A stretch of 64,000 nucleotides of DNA, taken from positions 1,877,001-1,941,000 of the forward strand of contig OX044354.1 of assembly GCA_943846615.1 (NCBI GenBank), given 5' to 3'. This stretch comes from an uncultured Amylibacter sp. (lineage in GTDB: Bacteria; Pseudomonadota; Alphaproteobacteria; Rhodobacterales; Rhodobacteraceae). The number at the start of each line of letters is the position of its first letter. Position 1 is the first letter of the stretch. The notes under the pieces are model-generated. The model made no database searches, was not told where the DNA came from, and was given only the letters and a program-made list of their open reading frames with translations. The position numbers and the translations under genes were made by a program. This document shows positions 51,643 through 61,063 of the stretch, piece by piece.

Positions 51643-52284
51643 ATGATGCGTGTGAAAATCTGTGGAGTTACAACAACTGATAGCTTGAAAGCTGCGGTCG
51701 ATGCCGGCGCGGCGTATATTGGATTCAATTTCTTCAAAAAATCCCCGCGTTATTTGGATTTATCCAGCGTCGCAGATTTGGCCCAAGAGGTGCCCGCTGG
51801 TGTATGTAAGGTTGGGTTATGGGTGAACCCAACTGATGAGGAATTGGATGCAATGTTGGCGGTTGTAGCAATCGATATGATTCAATTGCACGGCTCTGAA
51901 AGTGTAGAGCGGGTTGCCGAAATCAAAGAAGCCTATGGCCTGCCTGTAATGAAAGTAATCGGCGTTTCTGGCGCAGATGATATTGCACAGATTAACGACT
52001 ACGAGCAGGTGGCGGATCAGATATTATTGGATGCAAAGCCGCCCAAAGATGCGGTTTTACCTGGTGGAAATGGATTAGCGTTTGATTGGAACTTGATTGC
52101 GAAACGCCGTTTTGCCGTGCCGTGGATGCTGGCGGGTGGTTTGGTGCCTGATAACGTGGCCGAAGCGGTGCGTTTGACAGGTGCGCAACAGGTCGATGTT
52201 TCCTCTGGCGTAGAGGTATCGGTTGGGGTTAAAGATAAACAACTGATTACGGATTTTATCCGCGCTGCGAACGGAGACGCATAA
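51643..52284 (+). CDS. trpF: Phosphoribosylanthranilate isomerase
   Basis: 213 aa from ATG 51643 (next codon is also ATG); ATG 51625 is possible. [20 protein letters not shown] carries the catalytic Cys; Asp is in LLDAKPP, and the phosphate loops are [11 protein letters not shown] and VDVSSGVE. Third step of tryptophan synthesis. The stop overlaps the trpB start (TAATG). Confidence 0.95.
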   Translation: MMRVKICGVTTTDSLKAAVDAGAAYIGFNFFKKSPRYLDLSSVADLAQEVPAGVCKVGLWVNPTDEELDAMLAVVAIDMIQLHGSESVERVAEIKEAYGLPVMKVIGVSGADDIAQINDYEQVADQILLDAKPPKDAVLPGGNGLAFDWNLIAKRRFAVPWMLAGGLVPDNVAEAVRLTGAQQVDVSSGVEVSVGVKDKQLITDFIRAANGDA

Positions 52285-53513
52285 TGGCAAATGATATGTA
52301 CAATTCTTTCATGAATGCCCCTGATGAAAAGGGCCGTTTTGGTGATTTTGGCGGACGCTTTGTGTCTGAAACATTGATGCCGTTGATTTTGGATCTAGAG
52401 GCGGAATACGAGAAAGCTAAAACGGATGAAACGTTTTGGGCCGAAATGGATCATCTGTGGAAACACTACGTTGGTCGCCCTTCGCCGTTGTATTACGCGG
52501 ATCGCGTAACTGCTGAGCTGGGTGGCGCTAAAATTTATTACAAACGTGATGAATTGAACCACACTGGCGCGCACAAAATCAACAACGTGTTGGGCCAAAT
52601 CCTGTTGGCGCGTCGCATGGGTAAAACACGGATTATTGCGGAAACAGGTGCGGGACAACACGGTGTTGCAACAGCAACCGTTTGCGCAAAATTTGGGTTA
52701 GAGTGTATTGTTTACATGGGTGCGCATGACGTTGAACGCCAAGCGCCTAATGTTTTCCGTATGAAATTATTGGGTGCAAAGGTTGTACCTGTAACCAGTG
52801 GTCGCGGTACATTGAAGGACGCAATGAACGATGCTTTGCGCGATTGGGTGACCTATGTGGATGAGACATTCTATTGTATCGGTACCGCAGCTGGCCCGCA
52901 TCCATACCCCGCGATGGTGCGTGATTTTCAATCGATTATCGGCAAAGAAACCAAGCAGCAGATGATGGAACAAGAAGGCCGTTTACCCGATAGCTTGATC
53001 GCCTGTATTGGAGGCGGATCAAACGCCATCGGCCTGTTCCACCCATTTTTGGACGATGATTCAGTGCGCATTATTGGCGTCGAGGCAGGTGGCAAAGGTG
53101 TGAATGATGACATGGAGCATTGTGCATCCCTGACAGGTGGTCGCCCTGGTGTGTTGCACGGCAACCGTACATATTTATTGCAAGATGACGACGGTCAAAT
53201 TTTAGAAGGCCATTCTATCTCGGCGGGTCTGGATTACCCTGGTATCGGACCAGAGCACAGCTGGTTGCATGAGATTGGTCGTGCGGAATATGTATCCGTA
53301 ACGGACACAGAAGCATTGGATGCATTCCAATTTTCATGCCGTACCGAAGGTATCATTCCAGCACTGGAACCATCCCACGCATTGGCGCACGTACGCAAAA
53401 TTGCGGGTGATCTGCCGAAGGATCATATCATGGTGATGAATATGTGTGGTCGTGGTGACAAGGATATTTTCACCGTTGCACGCGCATTAGGCTGGGATAT
53501 GGACGAAGAGTAA
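52284..53513 (+). CDS. trpB: Tryptophan synthase beta chain
   Basis: 409 aa. PLP Lys in [13 protein letters not shown], the [10 protein letters not shown] phosphate loop, and [14 protein letters not shown] in the COMM domain. Converts indole and serine to tryptophan. One-base overlap with trpF; trpA is not in the window, since the following genes are unrelated. Confidence 0.97.
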   Translation: MANDMYNSFMNAPDEKGRFGDFGGRFVSETLMPLILDLEAEYEKAKTDETFWAEMDHLWKHYVGRPSPLYYADRVTAELGGAKIYYKRDELNHTGAHKINNVLGQILLARRMGKTRIIAETGAGQHGVATATVCAKFGLECIVYMGAHDVERQAPNVFRMKLLGAKVVPVTSGRGTLKDAMNDALRDWVTYVDETFYCIGTAAGPHPYPAMVRDFQSIIGKETKQQMMEQEGRLPDSLIACIGGGSNAIGLFHPFLDDDSVRIIGVEAGGKGVNDDMEHCASLTGGRPGVLHGNRTYLLQDDDGQILEGHSISAGLDYPGIGPEHSWLHEIGRAEYVSVTDTEALDAFQFSCRTEGIIPALEPSHALAHVRKIAGDLPKDHIMVMNMCGRGDKDIFTVARALGWDMDEE

Positions 53514-53523
53514 GGCGAACGAC

Positions 53524-54303
53524 TTAGGCCTTCTTTTGCATCCTGCTGATGATGTTTAACGCCATACGGCGTGGCATCAATGGGATGATCCAATTTGTCA
53601 CGAATGACAGCATGGTTTCATTCACTACGTGCAGCTTGCCACGCATCATCGCATCATAACCGATTTTTGCAGTTTCAGCGGCTGTTTTCCCGCGTTGCTT
53701 GACCAATCCAGTCCCGCCAAGGTCTGCGGTTTTCGCGAATTCTGTTTCGACATAACCAGGTGCGAGAACGGTACAAGTAACGCCTTGGGGGCGTAATTCG
53801 TGATCGATTGCTTGGCTGAAAGACGCAACGAAGGCCTTGGTTGCGAAATATGTTGCCTGTAATGGCCCCGGCATCATACCAGCGGTTGATCCCACGTTTA
53901 GGATTTTCCCACCACCTTGGGTCACCATGTCATTGCCAACCAAATGACACAGCGTGACGAGGCTGTTGACGTTTAGATCGATCATGGCCAAATCGTCATC
54001 CAAAGTGCGTTCGATGAAGTTCCCATGCCCGCCAAAGCCTGCGTTATTGATTAAAATGTCGATTTTGATGCCTGATTTTTGCACGGCCGCATACAGCGCG
54101 CGAGCACCTTTTGGATTTCCAACATCTTGGGCGATTACGGTGGCGGTTATACCGTATTGGGTTTCAAGTTCGGTCTTTAACGCCATTAAGGCATCCTTGC
54201 GTCGTGCAACGATAATAACATCGCCACCTTGTTGTGCGTGATACCTTGCGAATTCTTGACCAATGCCGGAGGACGCGCCAGTGATTAGTGCTGTGTTTGT
54301 CAT
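53524..54303 (-). CDS. Short-chain dehydrogenase/reductase
   Basis: 259 aa classical SDR. Cofactor motif TGASSGIGQEFARYHA, structural NNAGFGGHG, catalytic Ser in VGSTAGM and YFATKAFVASF (Tyr-x3-Lys). RRK after the second strand suggests NADPH. The C-terminus is hydrophobic/basic (FVTNWIIPLMPRRMALNII) and may touch membrane, as in DltE/YqjQ-type SDRs. Substrate unknown. Ends 10 nt from the trpB stop, convergent. Confidence 0.88.
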   Translation of the reverse strand: MTNTALITGASSGIGQEFARYHAQQGGDVIIVARRKDALMALKTELETQYGITATVIAQDVGNPKGARALYAAVQKSGIKIDILINNAGFGGHGNFIERTLDDDLAMIDLNVNSLVTLCHLVGNDMVTQGGGKILNVGSTAGMMPGPLQATYFATKAFVASFSQAIDHELRPQGVTCTVLAPGYVETEFAKTADLGGTGLVKQRGKTAAETAKIGYDAMMRGKLHVVNETMLSFVTNWIIPLMPRRMALNIISRMQKKA

Positions 54304-54465
54304 GTTTCACCCGATTTTTCTCTTAATCAAGCATCGCATGGATTGCTGAATAACGCCAAACAAATAGAACGGGTTGCCGTAGCGTTTTCTGGTGGAAAAC
54401 GGCGCTTTTATCCTGACTTTTGCACGTGTTTGCGGTAATTCTATTTTCAGGAAAAGGGGTAGGTA

Positions 54466-56457
54466 ATGTCAATTTTATTGGGCGTTGATACAGGCGGCAC
54501 CTATACGGATGCGGTTTTGATCAAAGATGAAACCACAATACTTGCCAGCGCCAAGTCGTTGACGACGCGCAGTGATTTGGCAGTGGGCGTAGGAAATGCG
54601 GTGCAGTCCGTTCTGAACGACAGCGGTGTTGCGCCAAGCGATATTGTTATGACTTCATTATCGACGACGTTGGCAACAAACGCGTTGGTTGAGGGTAAGG
54701 GCGGCAAAGTTTGTTTGGTGTTCATCGGGTTCAGCGAGAAAGATGTAACCCGTCAAGGCTTGGACGCTGCCCTGAAAGGCGATCCATTGATCATTATTGC
54801 CGGTGGTCACGACCACTCAGGCAACGAAGTGACATCCCTTGAGGAACAAGCTCTGCGTGATCAACTGAAGGTGCTTGAAGGCGTTTCAGGTTTTGCGATT
54901 GCGGCACAATTCAGCACCCGCAACGCATCCCATGAGATTCGGGTGCGTGATATCGTTCGGGACGTGACCAGTGCGCCCGTGACATGTTCGCATGAGTTGT
55001 CAGCCAAATTGGGTGGCCCAAAGCGGGCGATGACAGCGGTTTTGAATGCCCGTCTGATTGGTATGATTGATCATCTAGTCGGGGCGACAGAAACGCATTT
55101 CAAGACCATTGGAATTACATGCCCGATGATGGTCGTACGTGGTGATGGCGCGTTAATCAGTGCGGATCAGGCGCGCGAAAAACCGATCGAAACGATTTTG
55201 TCTGGGCCTGCAGCCAGCATCGTTGGTGCGCGTTGGTTGACGGATGAAACAGATGCATTGGTGTCGGATATCGGTGGAACAACGACTGATGTAGCGATTT
55301 TGCGCAATGGCCGCCCGATGATTGATCCCGATGGAGCGATGGTTGGTGGCTTGCGCACCATGGTCGAAGCGGTTTCAATGCGGACTTTTGGTTTGGGTGG
55401 CGACAGTCAGGTGCATTTGTCACGCGAAGGATTAGCCGGTGAAATTTCGCTGGGGCCGCGACGTGTGATGCCTGTTTCTCTTTTAGCGACAACCCATCGC
55501 GATATGGTTCATGATGCGTTGGACAGTGCGTTAGGTGATGAGCGCGGCCAAGAGTTTGCGGGGCAGTTTTTAGTGCCAATGGTGGAAAATTCAACTGGGC
55601 TTAGTGCGCGCGATCAAGCGGTCTTTGATCGTATCGTGACTGGGGCTCTACCTATGGCAATGGCAGTTAAAACCCGAATTGACTTGGGAGCAATTGAGCG
55701 ATTGGTAGAAGCTGGTTTGGTCATGCAGGCCGGAATTACGCCATCTGACGCCAGCCACGTTTTAGGGCGTGTGGATGTTTGGGATCGATCAGCTGCGTAT
55801 AAGGCGTTGAGTGTATTTGGACGTATGCGTACGGGAGCTGGCGAAATGCTGTCCGATGATCCAGACGATTTGGCGCGAAGAATAATTGATCAACTTACGG
55901 AACAAACCGCAGAGGTTTTGTTGGAAGCTGCTTTCAGTGACGAAAGATTTGATGGTCGTGCACGTGACTTGGCACGTCATATATTGGTGAAAAAGGGAAT
56001 GTCGCATCATCGCGGTGTGGTGTCATTGGATGTTGGTCTCAACTTGCCCGTTGTTGGTTTGGGGGCCTCTGCGCATGCGTATTATGATGCTGTTGGTGAC
56101 AGGGTGAATGCACAAATGATACTACCTCTGCATGGTGGTGTCGCAAATGCGATTGGCGCGGTTGTTGGTCAAATTACCATGCGTGAGCTGGGGTTGATTG
56201 AAGGCGCAGGTGATGGAGCGTGGCGGGTATTTGGCGAAGATGGGCCCGTAGTCTATAATGACCAAGAAGAGGCGTATCAGACATTGCGTAATGCGTTGGG
56301 CAGTCAAGCAATCATTGCTGCGAAGCAAGCTGGCGCGGCAGACATACAAGTACGTTTCGAAGAAGATGTGCAAGAAGCCACCATTGAAGGGCGTAGCGTT
56401 TTTGTTAAAGGCAGCGTTTTGGCCATCGCATCAGGGCGACCAAGGATTACAGTATGA
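54466..56457 (+). CDS. Hydantoinase/oxoprolinase family protein (HyuA-like)
   Basis: 663 aa with GGGGTAGG before the start. N-terminal ATPase fold marks: GVDTGGTYTDAVL (6-18), STTLATNALVEGKG and SDIGGTTTDVAIL near 270. A single polypeptide HyuA-type subunit without a HyuB partner nearby. The family hydrolyses cyclic amides such as hydantoins or 5-oxoproline with ATP, or carboxylates ketones. The stop overlaps the HAD gene by 4 nt, so the two may act together. Confidence 0.88.
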   Translation: MSILLGVDTGGTYTDAVLIKDETTILASAKSLTTRSDLAVGVGNAVQSVLNDSGVAPSDIVMTSLSTTLATNALVEGKGGKVCLVFIGFSEKDVTRQGLDAALKGDPLIIIAGGHDHSGNEVTSLEEQALRDQLKVLEGVSGFAIAAQFSTRNASHEIRVRDIVRDVTSAPVTCSHELSAKLGGPKRAMTAVLNARLIGMIDHLVGATETHFKTIGITCPMMVVRGDGALISADQAREKPIETILSGPAASIVGARWLTDETDALVSDIGGTTTDVAILRNGRPMIDPDGAMVGGLRTMVEAVSMRTFGLGGDSQVHLSREGLAGEISLGPRRVMPVSLLATTHRDMVHDALDSALGDERGQEFAGQFLVPMVENSTGLSARDQAVFDRIVTGALPMAMAVKTRIDLGAIERLVEAGLVMQAGITPSDASHVLGRVDVWDRSAAYKALSVFGRMRTGAGEMLSDDPDDLARRIIDQLTEQTAEVLLEAAFSDERFDGRARDLARHILVKKGMSHHRGVVSLDVGLNLPVVGLGASAHAYYDAVGDRVNAQMILPLHGGVANAIGAVVGQITMRELGLIEGAGDGAWRVFGEDGPVVYNDQEEAYQTLRNALGSQAIIAAKQAGAADIQVRFEEDVQEATIEGRSVFVKGSVLAIASGRPRITV

Positions 56458-57146
56458 TAAAAACTGTTGGATTTGATGCAGATGATACGTTGTGGCACAA
56501 CGAACCCTTTTTTGGCGAAGCACAGGCCGCGTTAATCGAGGTTTTGAAAGACTTTGCTAATGGTTCAGACGTTGCGGGTGTTCTGTTGGAAATGCAACGT
56601 CGTAACGTTCCTACGATGGGTTATGGAATAAAAGCTTTCACGTTCTCCATGATGGATACTGGATTGGCCGTAAGCGGCGGGCATTTGGACTCTAGCGCGA
56701 TGGTTGATATCATGAATATTGGTCGCGAGATGTTGGCCCATCCGGTTGATTTGTTACCTGGCGTTGCTGACACGTTGGAGGGTATGGCGGGTAATTATGA
56801 ATTGGTGCTGATCACCAAAGGTGATTTGGTAGACCAAGAGCGCAAGGTTAGGTTATCCGAAGTTGGAAATTGGTTCAGTCATGTTGAAATTGTAAGTGAA
56901 AAACGCCCTCAAACATACGAAGCGATTTTCGGAAGATTTGGGTCTTTGAACCACAGTGCGATGATTGGAAACTCTGCTAAATCCGATGCTTTGCCTGCTG
57001 TTCGGGCGGGCGCGTGGGGTGTTCATGTTCCCTATGAGGTGACTTGGGAATTGGAAATGGTTGAAACCGTGCCAGACCATCCGCGATACTTTGAGGCAAA
57101 GGATATCGTTCATGCGGCTGAAATTATTAAGGATATCGAGCCCTAG
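56454..57146 (+). CDS. HAD-family hydrolase
   Basis: 230 aa. Motif I GFDADDTLWHNE has the nucleophile and acid Asp residues, motif II LITKGD, Lys in SEKRPQTYEAIF and motif IV MIGNSAKSDALPAVRAG. A helical cap lies between motif I and II. Likely a small-metabolite phosphatase; coupled to the hydantoinase-like gene by ATGA. Confidence 0.88.
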   Translation: MIKTVGFDADDTLWHNEPFFGEAQAALIEVLKDFANGSDVAGVLLEMQRRNVPTMGYGIKAFTFSMMDTGLAVSGGHLDSSAMVDIMNIGREMLAHPVDLLPGVADTLEGMAGNYELVLITKGDLVDQERKVRLSEVGNWFSHVEIVSEKRPQTYEAIFGRFGSLNHSAMIGNSAKSDALPAVRAGAWGVHVPYEVTWELEMVETVPDHPRYFEAKDIVHAAEIIKDIEP

Positions 57147-57204
57147 AGCGCGAAGGTGATGGAAACAGATTGTTGTTTTGTATCAAGGGAATTACAACGG
57201 CGTT

Positions 57205-58095
57205 ATGAAACCTCACGATAAATCCAGTTTTATGCGGGCGCTAGAGTACTTCCCCGTTGTTGCATTGTTAAGTATTGGACGAATGTTACCTTTCCGCCTA
57301 CGCGGCAGGTTTTTCGCAGGCTTGGGGGGATTTATTGTTTCCAATTTGCCAAGCGCACGTAAGCGCGTGGCAAACGGCTTAGGGCGCGTTTTCCCTGAAT
57401 TGACTCTCAAAGAAGTGAAAAATCTGACGCGTGAAGTCGGTCGAAACACAGCGCAAACCCTGTCAGAGATTTTGATGAATGCGGATTATAAGAAACGCAC
57501 GCATTTGTTCACCGCGCGTGGCCCAGGACTGCGAGAGCTGGAGCAAGCGCGTGATGCTGGCACCGGCGCGATCATCGTTTCCGCCCATTTCGGTCAATGG
57601 GAAGCAATTCGCCATCATTTGGCGATGAATACCATGGAAACGGGCGCGGTTTATCGTGAAAATAATAATCCGCTGTATGAACGCCGGTTCCGTAATGCGA
57701 TTGAACAAGGTGGGTCACCGATCGTCGCCCGCAGCCCCAAGGGCAATATGAAAATGGTACGCCATTTGCGCGGTGGAGGTTTTTTTGCATTACTTGTTGA
57801 TCAAAAATATCTAGTTGGCGAACATGTTCCCTTTATGGGGATTGATGCCATGACAACGACTGCACCTGCCGAAATGGCATTACGGTACAATTTACCATTG
57901 GTTCCCGCGTTCGCGACACGCCAAGGCAACGGAATGGATATCGTGATTGATTACGAAGAGGCGATCCAGCCAAGTGATGTGATGCAGATGACGCTGGAAA
58001 TCAATGAACGCATCGGTGCGCGTATCAAAAAAGATCCGGCGCAATGGTATTGGTTGCACAATCGTTGGCAACTTAATCGGCTGGAAGCGCCGTGA
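57205..58095 (+). CDS. LpxL/HtrB-like lipid A acyltransferase
   Basis: 296 aa from ATG 57205; the start is not firm because the ribosome site is poor and a TTG at 57178 is also in frame. One N-terminal membrane segment (YFPVVALLSIGRMLPF). The acyltransferase motif is HFGQWE (H-x4-E) near residue 130, then QGGSPIVARSPKGNMKMVRH. Adds secondary acyl chains to Kdo-lipid A at the inner membrane. Its 3' end overlaps the convergent waaA gene by 23 nt, its functional partner. Confidence 0.88.
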   Translation: MKPHDKSSFMRALEYFPVVALLSIGRMLPFRLRGRFFAGLGGFIVSNLPSARKRVANGLGRVFPELTLKEVKNLTREVGRNTAQTLSEILMNADYKKRTHLFTARGPGLRELEQARDAGTGAIIVSAHFGQWEAIRHHLAMNTMETGAVYRENNNPLYERRFRNAIEQGGSPIVARSPKGNMKMVRHLRGGGFFALLVDQKYLVGEHVPFMGIDAMTTTAPAEMALRYNLPLVPAFATRQGNGMDIVIDYEEAIQPSDVMQMTLEINERIGARIKKDPAQWYWLHNRWQLNRLEAP

Positions 58096-59353
58096 GGATT
58101 TCTTTGGTTTTAGCCAAGATTTCATCAATAATTTTTGTCGAATCTGAAGATCCAAATAAGATATTTTGAGCGGTTTTTAGTTGATCAGATCGTTCTGTAT
58201 CGTCACGCAGTTTCTCCCAACAATCGGCGATTTCGGCTGGCGTATCACCCTGACAGGATCCGCCGCCGCCGACAAGATTGTCATAAATATCTTTGAAATT
58301 CGCGTAATGAGAGCCATGGATCAGCGCACTGCCATGTGATGCAGGTTCAAACGGCGTATGTCCACCAACCTGTGTAATCGATCCAGCGACAAAGGTGACC
58401 GCAGATAATGCGTACCACAAATCCATTTCACCCATCGTATCGGCCAAATATACTTGGTTCGTTGATCGAGGCAGTTCGTTTTTTGATCTGGTTGCATAGG
58501 ATATGCGGGCTTGATCCATCTGTGCCATGATCTCGCCGGCGCGTTTCGGGTGGCGGGGTGCAAGGATCATTTTTAAATTTGGGTTCTTCTGCAAAGAAAG
58601 CGCTAGGGCGTCCAACAGAACCTTGTCCTCTCCCTTGTGGGTTGAGGCGGCGCAGATTGTGTTTTTGTAGGGGAAAACTTTTTGAATAGCGTGCAGGTCT
58701 GGATGATTAACCTTCGGTGATGCTTTGAATGCCTTTAGATTAAGCGTTTGCAGAATTTTACTTTGCGGGATGCCTAGTTCCAGAAAACGTTTAAATGCTA
58801 AGTTGTCCTGTGCGAAGATGAAGTCGATACATTCTATCGTAGCCTTGCAAAGGGCAGGGTTGCGCTGCCAAAAGGCAAAGCTGGATTTTGAAATTCGCGC
58901 ATTTATCCATACAATAGGGAGGCCAGCGTTGCGGCACATTACGGTTCTGTTCGGGTACATCTCGTTTTCGATGGTGATCAGTGCGCTGGGATTCCATTTG
59001 CGTAGAAAACGTTTGACGACGGATTTAAAATCAAGCGGCGCGAGGGCGACATGAATATCTTTCGCGGCAAGGTTTTGCGCCTGAACATATGCGATGATGT
59101 TGGAAACGGTTATGAGAATTTGTTTGTTTCCAAAGGTGCGTTCGATTTCTGGCAACAATGTTTCCAGAGTGTTAAGTTCACCGATGCTGGCAACATGAAG
59201 CCAGATCGGGTGATCGACGTTGGGGTGTTTCGGAGTAATTGCGAAGCGTCCCAGAAGGCTGCTTAGGCTGTCTTTGCCGGTGCAGAAACGAACGGCGGCA
59301 ACAACGGGAACGATCAGCCATCCGATTAATAAAAGTAGGTTATATTTGAACAT
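58073..59353 (-). CDS. waaA: 3-deoxy-D-manno-octulosonic acid transferase (Kdo transferase)
   Basis: 426 aa GT30 enzyme. An N-terminal membrane anchor (LLLLIGWLIVPVVAAVRF) is followed by IWLHVASIGELNTL with the catalytic Glu, and the C-terminal donor domain GSITQVGGHTPFEPASHGSA (near 315-335). Transfers Kdo to lipid A precursor. Its 3' end overlaps the acyltransferase gene by 23 nt on the other strand. Confidence 0.93.
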   Translation of the reverse strand: MFKYNLLLLIGWLIVPVVAAVRFCTGKDSLSSLLGRFAITPKHPNVDHPIWLHVASIGELNTLETLLPEIERTFGNKQILITVSNIIAYVQAQNLAAKDIHVALAPLDFKSVVKRFLRKWNPSALITIENEMYPNRTVMCRNAGLPIVWINARISKSSFAFWQRNPALCKATIECIDFIFAQDNLAFKRFLELGIPQSKILQTLNLKAFKASPKVNHPDLHAIQKVFPYKNTICAASTHKGEDKVLLDALALSLQKNPNLKMILAPRHPKRAGEIMAQMDQARISYATRSKNELPRSTNQVYLADTMGEMDLWYALSAVTFVAGSITQVGGHTPFEPASHGSALIHGSHYANFKDIYDNLVGGGGSCQGDTPAEIADCWEKLRDDTERSDQLKTAQNILFGSSDSTKIIDEILAKTKEILTALPAD

Positions 59354-59494
59354 TCCACAGCCTCATTTGCCGCTCGTTATACTTTGGTTCTTTTGCTTTG
59401 TCTCGCTTATATAATTTGCACTTGGGCGGCCTTGGCCATAGAAATGTAACTGGTGTAGGCGTGGAATTGAAGCGTTTCAAAGGTAGGTTAGAAA

Positions 59495-60553
59495 ATGTCG
59501 ATCCCACAAGTATACGTGACAAATTTCAATAAGAATTTCACAGGCGTTTCTGCGACAGCGGCGGGTGTGGTTTCGGAACAGAACACGATGTTAGATTTGC
59601 GTCTGGTTGGTGTAAGGTTACCGAATTGCCCTGCGCCCATTTCGAAGGCCGAAGCTGTTAAAATGTCGGTTGTACCGCCAGAAAAGCAGCCGTTTGCGAT
59701 TTGGCATGTGCGGCGTAACACGGAAATGCGGGCGGCGATTTGGGCGCGTGATGTGTTGAATCGGCCTATTAAAATTGTTTTTACCTCTGCTGCGCAACGA
59801 CGCCATTCTGCGTATCCGCGGTGGTTGATTTCCAAGATGGACGCAGTGGTTGCCACCAGTGATGCGGCGGCGGCATTCGTGGATAATGTGCGGGCCGTGG
59901 TGCCGCATGGGGTGGCGACGCAGCGGTTTGTTCCTGCATCTGATCGTAGGGCGAATTGGGCCGAATTGGGATATGGGGGCATGCGCGGTGTGGCCTGTGT
60001 TGGTCGGGTTCGACCAGAAAAGGGTACGGATGTTTTTGTCGAAACGATGCTTCGCGTTTTGCCCGAACAGCCCGATACAGTCGCATTGATTATCGGCAAG
60101 GCATCACGGGAACACAAAGCGTTTCAACAAAAGTTGCAGGATAAGATTGATGCGGCGGGGCTGTCGGATCGATTGTTGTTTGTTGGTGAGATCGGCGCCG
60201 ACCAAATGCCCAGCATTATGGCGGCGGTTTCCTTGCTTGTAGCGTTGCCACGTTACGAGGGGTATGGGATGACGCCGTTAGAGGCGATGTCTTGCGGAAC
60301 GCCTTATGTGGCCAGCCGCACTGGGCATTTTGAAGTGTTTTCGAATGGTGGGGCATGTGGAACCGTTGTTGATATTGAAGATGTTGATGCGTCTGTTTTG
60401 GCGGTTAATGAATGGTTGTTTGATGACGCTCGATTGGAAGATGTATCAGTTTCCGCGCGTGAATTTGTTTTGGCAAATCATTCGGTCAGACAAGAGGCCG
60501 AGGCGATCAATGCAGTTTATCAAGAGTTGTGGGAAGAGGCAGGCGGGACGTAG
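59495..60553 (+). CDS. Glycosyltransferase, family 4
   Basis: 352 aa. Donor-binding C-terminal domain: CVGRVRPEKGTDVFVETML near 168-186 and EGYGMTPLEAMSCGTPYV (E-x7-E) near 250-267. The N-terminal part is short. Probably builds the LPS core, since waaA lies divergently at its 5' side. It uses an unknown sugar nucleotide. Confidence 0.9.
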   Translation: MSIPQVYVTNFNKNFTGVSATAAGVVSEQNTMLDLRLVGVRLPNCPAPISKAEAVKMSVVPPEKQPFAIWHVRRNTEMRAAIWARDVLNRPIKIVFTSAAQRRHSAYPRWLISKMDAVVATSDAAAAFVDNVRAVVPHGVATQRFVPASDRRANWAELGYGGMRGVACVGRVRPEKGTDVFVETMLRVLPEQPDTVALIIGKASREHKAFQQKLQDKIDAAGLSDRLLFVGEIGADQMPSIMAAVSLLVALPRYEGYGMTPLEAMSCGTPYVASRTGHFEVFSNGGACGTVVDIEDVDASVLAVNEWLFDDARLEDVSVSAREFVLANHSVRQEAEAINAVYQELWEEAGGT

Positions 60554-60609
60554 CGCGTTTTTCTGTTTCGTGTTAGGATTGGGCTATATTCAAACAGGAG
60601 TAGCACGAT

Positions 60610-60852
60610 ATGTCTTTGGAATTTTGGATACAGTTTTTAGGTTGGATGGCGTTGGTCAATGGTGCCATTTTGATTTTGGGCACGATTGCTTTGTCGGTCG
60701 CGCGGGAATGGATTATGGGGATTCATTCTGCGATGACAGGTGTCGATCGTGTGGATTTGCCGGTGCTTTATTTTAGCTATCTGGGGAATTTTAAGATTGC
60801 TTGGATTATGCTGAATTTGGTGCCGTATTTGGTTTTGCGGTTGGCGATGTGA
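60610..60852 (+). CDS. Small membrane protein, DUF6868-like
   Basis: 80 aa with CAGGAG upstream. Two hydrophobic helices (WMALVNGAILILGTIALSV, about 12-30, and FKIAWIMLNLVPYLVLRLAM at the end) with a loop carrying HSAMTGVDRVDLPVLYFSYL. The shape and conserved Trp/Tyr residues recall DUF6868; function unknown. Confidence 0.75.
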   Translation: MSLEFWIQFLGWMALVNGAILILGTIALSVAREWIMGIHSAMTGVDRVDLPVLYFSYLGNFKIAWIMLNLVPYLVLRLAM

Positions 60853-61010
60853 AGCGTGAATTTCCGAGTGTCCCCATGGGGACATGGGGTTAAGATGTTG
60901 TTTTATATCATTAACTGAAATTTTAGGCCTTTAGATTCAATGCTGACCGACTATTTCTACAAGTACATTGGCATTTTCGAATTCGTTTGTAGAGATGAGC
61001 CCCTAGAATG

Positions 61011-61040
61011 AAAAAGGCCCCAACACTAATGTGTGGGGCC
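61011..61040 (-). terminator. ettA terminator
   Basis: On the minus strand GGCCCCACAC and GTGTTGGGGCC pair with one bulged base, followed by five T residues, 24 nt after the ettA stop. Confidence 0.85.
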
Positions 61041-61063
61041 AGGATTTCTGATGTAATGCGGTA

